Source: Dyadobacter sp. CY345
GTDB lineage: Bacteria > Bacteroidota > Bacteroidia > Cytophagales > Spirosomataceae
Assembly (NCBI RefSeq): GCF_021502725.1
Contig: NZ_JAKFFS010000002.1
Span: forward strand, 900,946-964,945
Direction: 5' to 3'
Length of the DNA: 64,000 nt
Within the stretch, counting starts at the first letter, position 1, and every line of letters starts with the position of its first letter. The translations under genes and the position numbers were made by a program. Under the pieces are notes generated by a model that made no database searches, had not been told where the DNA came from, and saw nothing but the letters and a program-made list of their open reading frames with translations. Positions 18,168-27,054 of the stretch are shown here, piece by piece.

Positions 18168-19667
18168 TTGAAAATATCGCGCTTTTTTATAGTCTTCTTA
18201 TTTCTGGTTACACTGCAATCAAAAGCAGATGACATTGTCAATGATGTAATTTTTAGTCCAAAACTGCAACGCGCTTATTTTGACATACAGAAATTAAAAA
18301 TTGAATCTGCACGCGCGCTCATTGATGAAGAAAGAAAAGTTAATCCGGCCAACGGACTTATTCAATATCTGGATAATTATGCGGACCTGCATTATTTGCT
18401 GATTAGTGAAGATAAAAAATCTTTCAAGGCGTGGAGTGAGCGGGAAGATTTAAGATTGGCCGCGCTTGCCAAACTTCCGAATACTTCTCCTTACAAACGT
18501 TTTTTTCAGGCTGAGATCCGGTTGCATTGGGCTTTTATCAAAATGAAATTCGGTAACGAAGGAAGCGCTTCCTGGGATGTTATCAAAGCATACCGCATTG
18601 CCGAAGAAAATAGAAAACGTTTTCCAAATTTTCGTCCGACATTAAAAACACTAGGGTTGCTCCATGTGTTGATCGGTTCTGTACCTGAGAACTATACCTG
18701 GGTAACAAAAATTCTCGGGCTGAAAGGAAACATCAAACTGGGGATTGAAGAAATTCAGCTGGTTCAGCGTGAGGAGCCATTTTTTCAACAGGAAAGTCAG
18801 TTGATAAATCTTTTGCTTCATGCCTATACCTTGCAGCTGAGCGATGACCAACAAGTCTTATTAAAACAATTACCAAAAAACCAGCCTGATAATTTACTGT
18901 TGCATTTTTTTGCTACAACAATTCTCATGAAGGAAGGCAAAAGTGAAGAGGCACTTTATTATCTCAACCACGGCCCGACGGGTGAAGAATACATTGATTT
19001 TCCGTTCCTCGATTATTTAAGAGGAGAAATCGCTCTGCAAAAGGGTAAGTACGACATAGCCAATTTTTTCTATACAAAATTTCAGAAACGGTATAAGGGA
19101 TTCAATTATATCAAAGACAGCAATATGAAGCTGTTCATGACGCGTTGGCTGGCTAATCGTGATGCGGACGCGGCACAGTATATGAAACTGGCTGCAACGA
19201 CAGGAACTACGATCATTGAAGGTGATAAATTTGCGTTGAGGCTGGCTGATGAATTCGAGGAAGGGAAGCTTCTCCCAGAACAGAAAATACTATACAAAGC
19301 CCGTTACGCAACTGATGGAGGATACCTGACAGAAGCTTGGGATTTTATGAACAACTATACTGAAAAGTCTTTCAACACGGTCAGTGATAAGGCAGAGCTT
19401 AATTACCGCAAAGGCAGGATTCTTCAGAAGATGGATCAGATCGAAAAGTGTACGCCTTACTACGATCGCGCTATCTACCTGACAAAAAATACGCTGTTAA
19501 CTTTTGGGCCTTCTGCTGCACTTCAAATGGGTTATATTATGCGTGACAAAAAGCAGAATTCCGTTGCGGTTAATTATTTCAAGACGGCGATGGCTTATAA
19601 AAAACACGAATATAAAAACAGCATTGACAACAAGGCAAAAGCTGCATTAACCGAGTTGGGTCAATAA
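18168..19667 (+). CDS. Exported TPR-like protein of unknown function
   Basis: The 499-residue product starts with a signal peptide (MKISRFFIVFLFLVTLQSKA). The rest is helical with weak tetratricopeptide-type repeats, clearest at the C-terminus (ELNYRKGRILQKMDQIEKC; AALQMGYIMRDKKQNSVAV). The only start that includes the signal peptide is TTG at 18168: an in-frame TGA lies at 18135 and no ATG lies between. Such proteins in Bacteroidota are often periplasmic or outer-membrane-associated scaffolds, but no specific role can be given. radC follows 50 bp later. Confidence 0.75.
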   Translation: MKISRFFIVFLFLVTLQSKADDIVNDVIFSPKLQRAYFDIQKLKIESARALIDEERKVNPANGLIQYLDNYADLHYLLISEDKKSFKAWSEREDLRLAALAKLPNTSPYKRFFQAEIRLHWAFIKMKFGNEGSASWDVIKAYRIAEENRKRFPNFRPTLKTLGLLHVLIGSVPENYTWVTKILGLKGNIKLGIEEIQLVQREEPFFQQESQLINLLLHAYTLQLSDDQQVLLKQLPKNQPDNLLLHFFATTILMKEGKSEEALYYLNHGPTGEEYIDFPFLDYLRGEIALQKGKYDIANFFYTKFQKRYKGFNYIKDSNMKLFMTRWLANRDADAAQYMKLAATTGTTIIEGDKFALRLADEFEEGKLLPEQKILYKARYATDGGYLTEAWDFMNNYTEKSFNTVSDKAELNYRKGRILQKMDQIEKCTPYYDRAIYLTKNTLLTFGPSAALQMGYIMRDKKQNSVAVNYFKTAMAYKKHEYKNSIDNKAKAALTELGQ

Positions 19668-19717
19668 AATTTTCTCATTACTTATTTAAAATTCGCCGTC
19701 ATAGAAATAAATTTTCT

Positions 19718-20422
19718 ATGTCAGAGGATAATTCTTACAATCCGCGAAAAATATTGAGTTGGGCGGAAGAAGACCGGCCGCGTGAAAAACTCATTTTAAA
19801 AGGCAGGGCAGCGTTGTCAGATGCCGAACTTATTGCAATCCTGATCGGATCGGGCACGGTCTCACTCTCCGCAGTTGATGTCGCCAAGGGAATCATGAAC
19901 TCCGTCAATAACAATATCAGCGAACTCGCGCGTCAGGGTATCAAAGATCTGATGAAAAATAAGGGTATCGGCGAGGCAAAAGCCATCACCATTATGGCGG
20001 CCATGGAATTGGGGAGGCGAAGGAATGATATTCCGGAAAACCGGCGCCGACATATTAAATCATCAAACGACATTTATGATGAGATGAAACCACATTTGAT
20101 GGACAAAGCCCATGAAGAATTCTGGATTATTCTTTTGAACCGGGCAAACGAAGTCATCAAATCAGTCGCTGTGAGCGTTGGCGGAATTTCCGGGACGGTT
20201 TGTGATCCTAAAATGATATTCAACCATGCTCTGGAAAATAAAGCGAGTGGGATAGTACTCGTGCATAATCATCCATCCGGCCAGTTAAAAGCCAGTGTCG
20301 CAGATATCAATTTGACTGAACAACTTAGAAAGGCAGGAAATCTTCTAGATCTTCCGATCCTCGACCACGTGATATTCACAGATAAAGGATTTTATAGCTT
20401 TGCCGATGAAGGGATTTTTTGA
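19718..20422 (+). CDS. radC: RadC family (JAB1/MPN metalloprotease-fold) protein
   Basis: The protein has 234 residues. The N-terminal helix-hairpin-helix-like region (GIGEAKAITIMAAMELGRR) precedes a JAMM domain with the metal-binding motif LVHNHPSGQLKASVAD (HxH...D) at about 184-199 and an upstream glutamate in HEEFWIILLN. The DNA-repair role once inferred from E. coli radC was withdrawn; the true function is unknown. It converges with the minus-strand lipoprotein gene, the two stop codons being one base apart (20422 and 20424). Confidence 0.93.
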   Translation: MSEDNSYNPRKILSWAEEDRPREKLILKGRAALSDAELIAILIGSGTVSLSAVDVAKGIMNSVNNNISELARQGIKDLMKNKGIGEAKAITIMAAMELGRRRNDIPENRRRHIKSSNDIYDEMKPHLMDKAHEEFWIILLNRANEVIKSVAVSVGGISGTVCDPKMIFNHALENKASGIVLVHNHPSGQLKASVADINLTEQLRKAGNLLDLPILDHVIFTDKGFYSFADEGIF

Positions 20423-20423
20423 A

Positions 20424-21227
20424 TTAAAAAATCAACTCCTTTCTTACAACTCCTTCGAGTTCACGGTAAGGAATTGTGAACGAAATAGCGCCACGGGCAT
20501 AAGCTGCAATTTCGTAAGGGTTGTAATAAAAAAAGACACCTTCCTTTGTCAAAGCATAGTTCGCGGGTAGGAAAAATTTATGATTAGACAAGAAATATCC
20601 TGCTCCTTCCAGATTGGTAGTATCAGCCAGATTTTCAAGTTTTCTGAAAGCTTTTTCAACCTTGTTCAATAGAGCCGTAGTATCGGAAACAAACGATTTT
20701 ATATTCTTTTCTTCACCGGTTCTTGCATCGAAAATATAATAGGAACGGAAGCTATTCGGATGCGCTCCTCCCAGAAAAGCATAGTGATCAAACTGATACT
20801 GAATAATTTTCGCAGAAGTCATTACCGTATCACCTTTCAATTCAATTTCCCAACATCCCGGTGCTTCCGGAAAATCAGCCTTGAATTTTTTATAATTACT
20901 GTCAAATATGGCAAATGCAGATTCAACCGTTTTATCTGATCCTGGTTTTGGAGGATTACCACTTAAATCTGCATTATCATTAATTCGGTCAATGATTTTT
21001 TTATTCAGAAATGCATGCATTTCTGAATAAAGTGTATCTGTAGCCACAGGTTCCCATACGTTAACTTTCAGACTTACTCCGCCGCTTATCGTGTCGCATT
21101 TCCCTAATTCAATTTTGTTGAATTTTCCAGCTCTTGGTACCGAACGGACCTCTTCTTTTTTTGAAGAAGGTGTGCAGGATATGTAAAAAATAACTGTTAG
21201 CAATATAAGTAGATGAGAAATGCGCAT
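20424..21227 (-). CDS. Lipoprotein with DUF4163/DUF3298 (RsiV-like) domains
   Basis: From the ATG at 21227 the protein starts MRISHLLILLTVIFYISCTP, a lipoprotein signal with the modified cysteine at about residue 18. A longer frame 14 codons upstream would spoil that signal. The remainder (about 267 residues in all) has the pattern of DUF4163 followed by DUF3298: paired beta strands with YQFDHYAFLGGAHPNSFRSY near the centre and YYNPYEIAAYARGAISFTIP at the end. This fold is seen in RsiV-type anti-sigma factors and PdaC; here it has no anti-sigma or deacetylase module. Likely anchored in the periplasm or outer membrane; ligand unknown. Confidence 0.82.
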   Translation of the reverse strand: MRISHLLILLTVIFYISCTPSSKKEEVRSVPRAGKFNKIELGKCDTISGGVSLKVNVWEPVATDTLYSEMHAFLNKKIIDRINDNADLSGNPPKPGSDKTVESAFAIFDSNYKKFKADFPEAPGCWEIELKGDTVMTSAKIIQYQFDHYAFLGGAHPNSFRSYYIFDARTGEEKNIKSFVSDTTALLNKVEKAFRKLENLADTTNLEGAGYFLSNHKFFLPANYALTKEGVFFYYNPYEIAAYARGAISFTIPYRELEGVVRKELIF

Positions 21228-21265
21228 GAATACCAGGTTGATGAAGTGAATTTTAGACAAAAAAA

Positions 21266-21304
21266 GCATAAATTTTAAACTTGGTAAAAGCTTAAAATTT
21301 ATGC
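21266..21304 (-). terminator. Intrinsic terminator after the LytTR regulator
   Basis: On the minus strand GCATAAATTTTAA pairs with TTAAAATTTATGC (13 bp, perfect) and is followed by seven T residues. It lies 10 bases beyond the stop codon of the regulator gene. Confidence 0.85.
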
Positions 21305-21313
21305 CAATATTAT

Positions 21314-22048
21314 TTACAGACTCATTAATTCCTTGAAACGGATTGCCTGGCGGCGGGAAATTTCAATTTTATCTCCACCTTGCAGCGTTACCAAAAGTCC
21401 ACCGCTGAACCAAGGTTCAATTTTTTCGATCCAATGCAGGTTTATGATATGTTTACGGTTTGCCCTGAAATATGTTCCCGGATCTAGCCGCTCTTCCAGA
21501 TTATTTAGTGATTTTAGCACAAGCGGTTTCTGATCGTCGAAATGCAGACGCACGTAATTACCCATAGATTCAAACAAACGGACTTTTCCAAGTTTTACGA
21601 ACCAGCACTTTTCCCCGTCTTTTACAAAAACCTGATCGTTTTCTCCAAGAATTTTTTCTACACGTTCATTGTTCGCAGTGGATGTTTCGTGTGGTGCCTG
21701 ATTTTCTTCAATTCTGTGAATTGTCTCCTTTAAACGTTCATTATCAATCGGTTTGAGAAGGTAATCTAAGGCGTTGTACTCAAAGGCTTTGATCGCATAT
21801 TCATCGTAGGCGGTCGTGAAAATAACTTCCGGCGTTTTCCCTTCGATAGATGACAAAAGCTCGAAGCCATTTTTGCCGGGCATCTGGATGTCCAGAAACA
21901 ATAATTCAGGCTGTAATTCATCGATCATTACCAGCGCCTCTTCGGCATTGGCAGCTTCGCCAATGATTTCGATTTTGGTGTACGGTTCAAGTAATCTTTT
22001 CAGTTCATTTCTTGCTAGGCGTTCATCATCAACAATAAGCGTTCTCAT
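21314..22048 (-). CDS. LytTR-family response regulator
   Basis: This 244-residue regulator starts MRTLIVDDERLARNEL at 22048; an upstream extension of the frame runs into the kinase gene and is unlikely. The receiver domain has the acidic pair DD7-8, the phospho-acceptor Asp53 in LLFLDIQMPGKNG, TTAYDEYAIKAF and the lysine in YLLKPID. The C-terminal DNA-binding LytTR domain ends FRANRKHIINLHWIEKIEPW, with the usual RRQAIRFKELMSL tail. It follows the histidine kinase by 82 bp, so the two form a standard LytS/LytR-type pair. Target genes are not evident. Confidence 0.95.
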   Translation of the reverse strand: MRTLIVDDERLARNELKRLLEPYTKIEIIGEAANAEEALVMIDELQPELLFLDIQMPGKNGFELLSSIEGKTPEVIFTTAYDEYAIKAFEYNALDYLLKPIDNERLKETIHRIEENQAPHETSTANNERVEKILGENDQVFVKDGEKCWFVKLGKVRLFESMGNYVRLHFDDQKPLVLKSLNNLEERLDPGTYFRANRKHIINLHWIEKIEPWFSGGLLVTLQGGDKIEISRRQAIRFKELMSL

Positions 22049-22130
22049 GGCGGATTTGGGGGATTGTTTATTTATTAAAATCTTGAATCGATTTCTGAGT
22101 TTTACAGGAATTGCTGTTAAATAACTTTTG

Positions 22131-23183
22131 TCAATCAACCTGTAAAAGCTGCATTTGATCGGAAAGTGTCGGAATGTGAACTTCTGAACAAACGACACCT
22201 TCTTTTTCCTGATATATTTTAAAGGAAGCACCCTTGCCATAAAGTATGGAAAGCCGCTCCGCAGTGTTTTTTAATCCAACCCCTCCCGAATCCGTACCTT
22301 CCAGATTCCCCGTATTTCTGATTTTGATAATTAAAACATCCTCTTCTATGTCTGATTTCACTTCCAGAAAACCGCCGTGCATTTCCTTGGAAACACCGTG
22401 TTTGATGCCATTTTCTACCAAAGTTTGTAACATCATCGGTGGAACCTGCCAATATACTGCCTGCGGGCTCGACTCGATCGTATATTTCAAACGCTCTTCA
22501 TACCGCACTTTTTCGAGTTCAAGATAATCTTCAACTGTTTTTAACTCTTCCTGCAAATCAACAGTTTTCCGGCGGTCAGCCAGGAGCGAATTTCGTAAAA
22601 TATTAGATAATTGTGTAATGCTGATCTGCGCCTTTGATGGGTCTTCATATACCAAAGCGCGAATGCTGTTCAAAGCGTTAAATGTAAAATGCGGATTAAG
22701 CTGTGATCTTAATACCTTCGCCTCAGCTTCACGCATGGAGGTCTTCAGCATTATTTTTTCAAAATCAGTCAGCCGGTTTTGTTCAACGTAATGATAAACC
22801 GTGTAGGAAAGTATCCATGCTGTCAGATTCTTACACCACCCGGCATAATAATTCCAGAATACGAACGGCTGGTTCATCAGGTTTTCTTCCAGAATCTTTT
22901 TGTCGAGCGGCAAATTGACGACTGTCATGATAAGTCCTAAAAACATAACGGAAAGACCTACCCGCAGCGCGAGTCTTGGAAGCGGTAAAGTTGACCAGTT
23001 CCAGCGCCGAATTACCAGTCTGTACAAATGTGTCAGGGTGATACCGAGAAGTATATTGGCAAGGCTACTGTATAAATTGCTGAGATCAAAGCCATATTCG
23101 AGCGTGTACAACACAAATTCGTACATGATCAGTGTTGTCCAGCCTACAATTTGTAAGGTCCAGTAAATTTTCCTTTTGGACAT
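22131..23183 (-). CDS. LytS/YehU-type sensor histidine kinase
   Basis: The 350-residue protein has four hydrophobic segments in the first 140 residues and no large periplasmic domain. The His_kinase domain follows, with the phospho-acceptor His165 in RSQLNPHFTFNALNSIRAL. The ATPase domain shows the N box VENGIKHGVSKE and the G box SGGVGLKNTAERL. It is the first gene of a two-gene operon with the LytTR regulator. The input signal is probably sensed in or near the membrane. Confidence 0.95.
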   Translation of the reverse strand: MSKRKIYWTLQIVGWTTLIMYEFVLYTLEYGFDLSNLYSSLANILLGITLTHLYRLVIRRWNWSTLPLPRLALRVGLSVMFLGLIMTVVNLPLDKKILEENLMNQPFVFWNYYAGWCKNLTAWILSYTVYHYVEQNRLTDFEKIMLKTSMREAEAKVLRSQLNPHFTFNALNSIRALVYEDPSKAQISITQLSNILRNSLLADRRKTVDLQEELKTVEDYLELEKVRYEERLKYTIESSPQAVYWQVPPMMLQTLVENGIKHGVSKEMHGGFLEVKSDIEEDVLIIKIRNTGNLEGTDSGGVGLKNTAERLSILYGKGASFKIYQEKEGVVCSEVHIPTLSDQMQLLQVD

Positions 23184-23292
23184 GCTTTAAAGTTTACAGC
23201 AAAATGTTCACAACGATTTACAAAAATATAGAACCGCTGTGAGCTTTCCGTCATAAATACATCAAAGGAATTGAACCCAGACAAACGGTCTT

Positions 23293-23937
23293 TTATAGGG
23301 TTTGAGGTATTTCCAATGAAAGCAAATGAGTCGTATCGTTTTTTACTTCCAGTTCAAAACGTTGGGTATCGTATGAATAATTGATGCGGTATAAACAGAG
23401 GTTGCTATGTTCATAGTCATCCATATGAATCAAGGGCTGATTAAAAAGTGTTGTGAGTAACACCCGCATAGCGCGTCCATGCATGGCAATCAGAATATTC
23501 CTTTCATGGGGGCGCGACAAAATGGTTTCGATCACAGGGATCTGGCGGTCGCGTACCTGGATCGGACTTTCGCCTCCATCCGCAGCACGGTTGAAATCAC
23601 CTGCTTTCCAGGCCAGCACTAGCTCACGATAATAAGAAGAGTCGCCGGTGTTAGGTTCCTTGCCTTCACGCGTTCCCCAGGAAATTTCATTTAACCCTTC
23701 ATATTTTTCAAAAGGAATTCCCTGATTAATAAATCCGCGGACAGATTGTTGCGTACGCTGCAAGTTAGAAGTATATATTTTGTCAAACGGAACGTGTTGG
23801 TAGGCATTGAAAAAAGCAGCCGATTGCGCTTCTCCCCATTCATTGAGCATAGAATCTACGCCGCTTCCCTGAACAACACCTTTACGATTAAGATCGGTTT
23901 CACCGTGGCGAATGAGATATATAGACTTTCTTTTCAA
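23293..23937 (-). CDS. Histidine phosphatase family protein (phosphoglycerate-mutase-like)
   Basis: The protein has 214 residues. The N-terminal SIYLIRHGETDLNRKG contains the catalytic RHGE motif; the second catalytic histidine is in NILIAMHGRAMRVLL (about 150). This superfamily includes cofactor-dependent phosphoglycerate mutase, alpha-ribazole phosphatase and broad phosphatases. The small size favours a phosphatase rather than a mutase; the substrate is unknown. The start codon is TTG (23937-23935), because the catalytic motif begins only seven residues later and no ATG is suitably placed. Confidence 0.88.
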   Translation of the reverse strand: MKRKSIYLIRHGETDLNRKGVVQGSGVDSMLNEWGEAQSAAFFNAYQHVPFDKIYTSNLQRTQQSVRGFINQGIPFEKYEGLNEISWGTREGKEPNTGDSSYYRELVLAWKAGDFNRAADGGESPIQVRDRQIPVIETILSRPHERNILIAMHGRAMRVLLTTLFNQPLIHMDDYEHSNLCLYRINYSYDTQRFELEVKNDTTHLLSLEIPQTL

Positions 23938-24022
23938 AATAATTGTATTATTTAAATATTATTTTTGCAAATACCTTGTTTTTGACTAATATAGCAGATA
24001 CAAATTTATATAATTTTTAGAT

Positions 24023-24448
24023 ATGTTTACAACATCCATTTCACTGGAAGCAGTTCAATCTTTTAGCAAGAACACGATCGCCAGTCATTTAGGAATTGAA
24101 TTCACAGAAATAGGAGCAGATTATATTGTGGCAAAAATGCCGGTGGACCATCGGACACATCAGCCTTTTGGCATATTGCATGGTGGCGCTTCTGTTGTAC
24201 TTGCAGAAACTTTGGGGAGCATTGCTTCGTTCTTATGTCTAAAGGATCCTGATAACCAACATGCGGTGGGTTTGGAGATAAATGCGAATCATCTGCGGTC
24301 AGCCCGGGAGGGATTTGTTTATGGTAGGGTTACACCGATTCATGTCGGCAGAACTACGCATATCTGGGATATCAAGATTACGAATGAAGAAAATAAGCTG
24401 GTTTGTGTCAGCAGGCTCACCGTAGCCATCGTGAACGCGAACCGATAA
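24023..24448 (+). CDS. Hotdog-fold thioesterase (PaaI/MenI-like)
   Basis: A 141-residue single hotdog domain with the family motif HQPFGILHGGASVVLAETLG (about 46-65), whose glutamate is the expected catalytic base, and NANHLRSAREGFVYG in the following strands. Such enzymes hydrolyse aromatic or acyl-CoA thioesters. Because the next gene, 49 bp downstream, is an isochorismate synthase, the most likely role is 1,4-dihydroxy-2-naphthoyl-CoA hydrolysis in menaquinone synthesis. That is an inference from context. Confidence 0.88.
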   Translation: MFTTSISLEAVQSFSKNTIASHLGIEFTEIGADYIVAKMPVDHRTHQPFGILHGGASVVLAETLGSIASFLCLKDPDNQHAVGLEINANHLRSAREGFVYGRVTPIHVGRTTHIWDIKITNEENKLVCVSRLTVAIVNANR

Positions 24449-24497
24449 TTGATTTTGTTATTGCAAGCGGGTGGCAACCTGTAAAAGATAAATTTTA

Positions 24498-25748
24498 ATG
24501 ATTTCAACGAATATAACAACTGCTCATTCGGTCTTAGCAAAGTTTGAAGCAGAGGAACTCTGGTCGGCAGCGAAGGATTTGGGATTTCCCTGTGCGTTAT
24601 GGAAACTTCCGCATACCAACGAAATTAGATTGCTTATCTCCATCAGAGAAAGCATACGCAGTTGTCAGCCGGATCTGGAAAAACTTTCTTCCGGATTTAT
24701 CATCAGTCCTTTTCACTGGAAAGAGGAGCATGAGGTTCTTTACATGGAAGGTGATATTATCGCATTCTATTCTGAAACCGGCCAGTTAAATCATGTAGAC
24801 AATTTATTAGGAGAAGAGCATCCCGAAATTGTCAAACTGATAAAAACAGCTTCTGATATCAGGAAAAGTGCTGTTTTGGCTTCGGTAATTAATGTCGGCG
24901 TCTTACTTTCTGCGCTTCCTGATCAGGAAACAAAAGCCCGTTTTGAAAGGACGGTGGAGCTGGCGGTGTCGGCGATTAAACAAAAACAATTTCACAAAGT
25001 TGTTTTGTCAAGAACAAAGAAACTTACTTATACCGATCAGTTTCAGCCAGCCAAAGCTTTTCAAAAACTCGCAAAAACCTACGGGCACGCCTTTGTATCC
25101 CTTGTAAATTTACCTGAGCAAAAAGAACTCTGGCTTGGCGCAAGCCCGGAATCACTGGTTCAGCAAAAAGCAGATGGGACCTTCAAAACAATGTCGTTGG
25201 CCGGAACACAGAAAGCGAGAGAAGAAGACGGAAGTCTTATTCCAAAATTTGATATCCGCTGGGGAGAAAAGGAAATCGAGGAACAGGCACTTGTAAGCCG
25301 TTACATCATTGAATGTTTTAAAAAGATAAGGTTACGGGAATATCTTGAAACCGGACCAAAAACGGTGTTGGCAGGAAACCTATATCATCTGCGCACTGAT
25401 TTTGAAGTTGATACCAACGAGCTCAATTTTCCTGAATTACCTTCTGTCATGCTTCGCCTGCTACATCCAACTTCTGCTGTCTGCGGCGTGCCTAAAATTC
25501 CAAGTCTTCAGTTTCTTACCGATATTGAAGGATATGACCGATCATTTTACAGCGGATTTTTGGGGCCGGTCCAGGTCGAGGGAGAATCTAACTTATTTGT
25601 AAATCTTCGGACTGTCCGTTTGAAAGATCAAATTGCAACATTTTATGCCGGTGCAGGTATTACCGAAGATTCAATTCCCGAGAGAGAATGGGAAGAAACC
25701 GAGATGAAATGTGAGACACTTTTGAAAGTCATCGCAAAAGATTTTTGA
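24498..25748 (+). CDS. menF: Isochorismate synthase
   Basis: The 416-residue protein ends in a chorismate-binding domain: KQKQFHKVVLSRTKKL, then WLGASPESLVQQ, MSLAGTQKAREEDG, EIEEQALVSRYI and the HPTSAVCGVPK with YDRSFYSGFLGPV segments that bind Mg2+ and chorismate. The pattern (SLAGT, CGVPK, SFYSGFLGP) fits MenF/EntC isochorismate synthases rather than anthranilate or para-aminobenzoate synthases. It would commit chorismate to menaquinone, the main quinone of this phylum. The rest of the men genes are not in the window. The N-terminal 150 residues are less conserved. Confidence 0.9.
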   Translation: MISTNITTAHSVLAKFEAEELWSAAKDLGFPCALWKLPHTNEIRLLISIRESIRSCQPDLEKLSSGFIISPFHWKEEHEVLYMEGDIIAFYSETGQLNHVDNLLGEEHPEIVKLIKTASDIRKSAVLASVINVGVLLSALPDQETKARFERTVELAVSAIKQKQFHKVVLSRTKKLTYTDQFQPAKAFQKLAKTYGHAFVSLVNLPEQKELWLGASPESLVQQKADGTFKTMSLAGTQKAREEDGSLIPKFDIRWGEKEIEEQALVSRYIIECFKKIRLREYLETGPKTVLAGNLYHLRTDFEVDTNELNFPELPSVMLRLLHPTSAVCGVPKIPSLQFLTDIEGYDRSFYSGFLGPVQVEGESNLFVNLRTVRLKDQIATFYAGAGITEDSIPEREWEETEMKCETLLKVIAKDF

Positions 25749-25812
25749 AAAAAATTACAAACCTGCATTAAACTTTTATAGTAGAAAACCATCTAAGCCG
25801 TATTACCTTTAC

Positions 25813-25850
25813 ATAACATCCACAAAACAACCAGGTTTTGTGGGTGTTAT
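25813..25850 (+). terminator. Hairpin after the isochorismate synthase gene
   Basis: ATAACATCCACAAAAC and GTTTTGTGGGTGTTAT form a 16-bp stem with a single G-T pair. It lies about 65 bases after the stop. The T tract after it is weak, so its efficiency as a terminator is uncertain. Confidence 0.6.
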
Positions 25851-25901
25851 CTATTCCTAACGAAACAAAAATTCAAAAATTCCCTGAAATAGTACAACTT
25901 T

Positions 25902-27017
25902 ATGAATCTTAACCTTCACAGACCAAATATTTTATGTAGGTCTTTTTTAGTTAATCCAATCTTTTCTTCTCTGATTCTGTTTTTTTTCTGCACAATTATT
26001 TTGTCGTGTGGAGAAAAGAAAGATACTTTCAAACAAGAAAAAGGTAAGTCTGATGCGACGATCGTTGATGTTATTATTGCTTCGCGGGAAAGTGTCAGTG
26101 ACAAAGTTGAGGTAAACGGAACGGTGGTTGCCAATGAATTTGCGGAATTAAGACCGGAAGTGAGTGGCCTGCTTACTTATCTGAATGTGCCGGAAGGAAA
26201 GACGATTCAAAAGGGAACTGTTATTGCGCGTATTAATAATGCAGACTTAACAGCTCAGCTTGAAAAATCAAAAGTCATGCTGGATATGGCCATAAAAACT
26301 GAGGAAAGACTTGCAAAGCTTATTGCGGTGAACGGTGTAAATCAGGCAGATTATGATTTGGCGATCAATACTTCCAATTCCTATCGGGCCGATATTGTAT
26401 ATCAACAGGCTCTAATCGATAAAACAATCATTCGTGCGCCTTTTACGGGTGTTGTTGGATTAAGAAAAGTTAGTGCCGGTACGTATGTGTCGCCGACAAT
26501 GGTTATTGCCACGATGCAGCAGCTTAATAATCTGAGGATAGATTTTACTGTTCCAGAAGTTTATCAGGATTTTGTTAAAAAAGGAGGAAAGGTTGATGTA
26601 GTAATTGACCAGAATGGAAATGTCCAGAAAGCGACAGTTATTGCAACTGAACCGCAGATTGATCAGAGTACCAGAAATATAACCGTAAGAGCAACCCTGA
26701 GCGGTGCAGCATTCAATCCGGGTTCATTTGCCAAAGTGTACCTGAATGCCGGCGCTCAGAAAAGCAGTATTCTAATTCCGACAAACTGCATCATTCCTGA
26801 ATCACGAAATAAAAAGGCAGTTGTGGTAAAAAATGGCAAAGCGACTTTCGTTACGATAGAAACGGGCGTTCGCAAGGCTGATTTTGTGGAAGTTACCCAA
26901 GGTATAAGTGTAGGCGATTCCGTAGTTGTTTCCGGGGTATTGTTCGCCCGTCCCGATGCGCCAGTGAAAGTGAGAACAGTGAAAAACCTGAAGACATCAA
27001 CAGCACCAGCTGAATAA
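25902..27017 (+). CDS. RND efflux periplasmic adaptor (membrane fusion protein), lipoprotein
   Basis: The 371-residue protein is the periplasmic link of a tripartite pump. A hydrophobic leader ends in IILSCGEKKD, a lipobox with Cys at about residue 36. Then come a beta-barrel/lipoyl pair (FAELRPEVSGLLTYLNVPEGK; IIRAPFTGVVGLRKVSAGTYV), a short helical hairpin and a C-terminal membrane-proximal domain (GDSVVVSGVLFARPDAPVKV). It opens a three-gene operon with the pump (37 bp gap) and the TolC-like channel. There is no adjacent TetR repressor, so control is not visible. Confidence 0.94.
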   Translation: MNLNLHRPNILCRSFLVNPIFSSLILFFFCTIILSCGEKKDTFKQEKGKSDATIVDVIIASRESVSDKVEVNGTVVANEFAELRPEVSGLLTYLNVPEGKTIQKGTVIARINNADLTAQLEKSKVMLDMAIKTEERLAKLIAVNGVNQADYDLAINTSNSYRADIVYQQALIDKTIIRAPFTGVVGLRKVSAGTYVSPTMVIATMQQLNNLRIDFTVPEVYQDFVKKGGKVDVVIDQNGNVQKATVIATEPQIDQSTRNITVRATLSGAAFNPGSFAKVYLNAGAQKSSILIPTNCIIPESRNKKAVVVKNGKATFVTIETGVRKADFVEVTQGISVGDSVVVSGVLFARPDAPVKVRTVKNLKTSTAPAE

Positions 27018-27054
27018 AAGGCGGAAAGTTGTCCATTCTTTTGATATCCAACCT

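Noticed and set aside
22049..22240. N-terminal extension of the LytTR regulator
   Set aside because: It overlaps the end of the kinase gene and precedes a perfect receiver start (MRTLIVDDER); it has no protein character.
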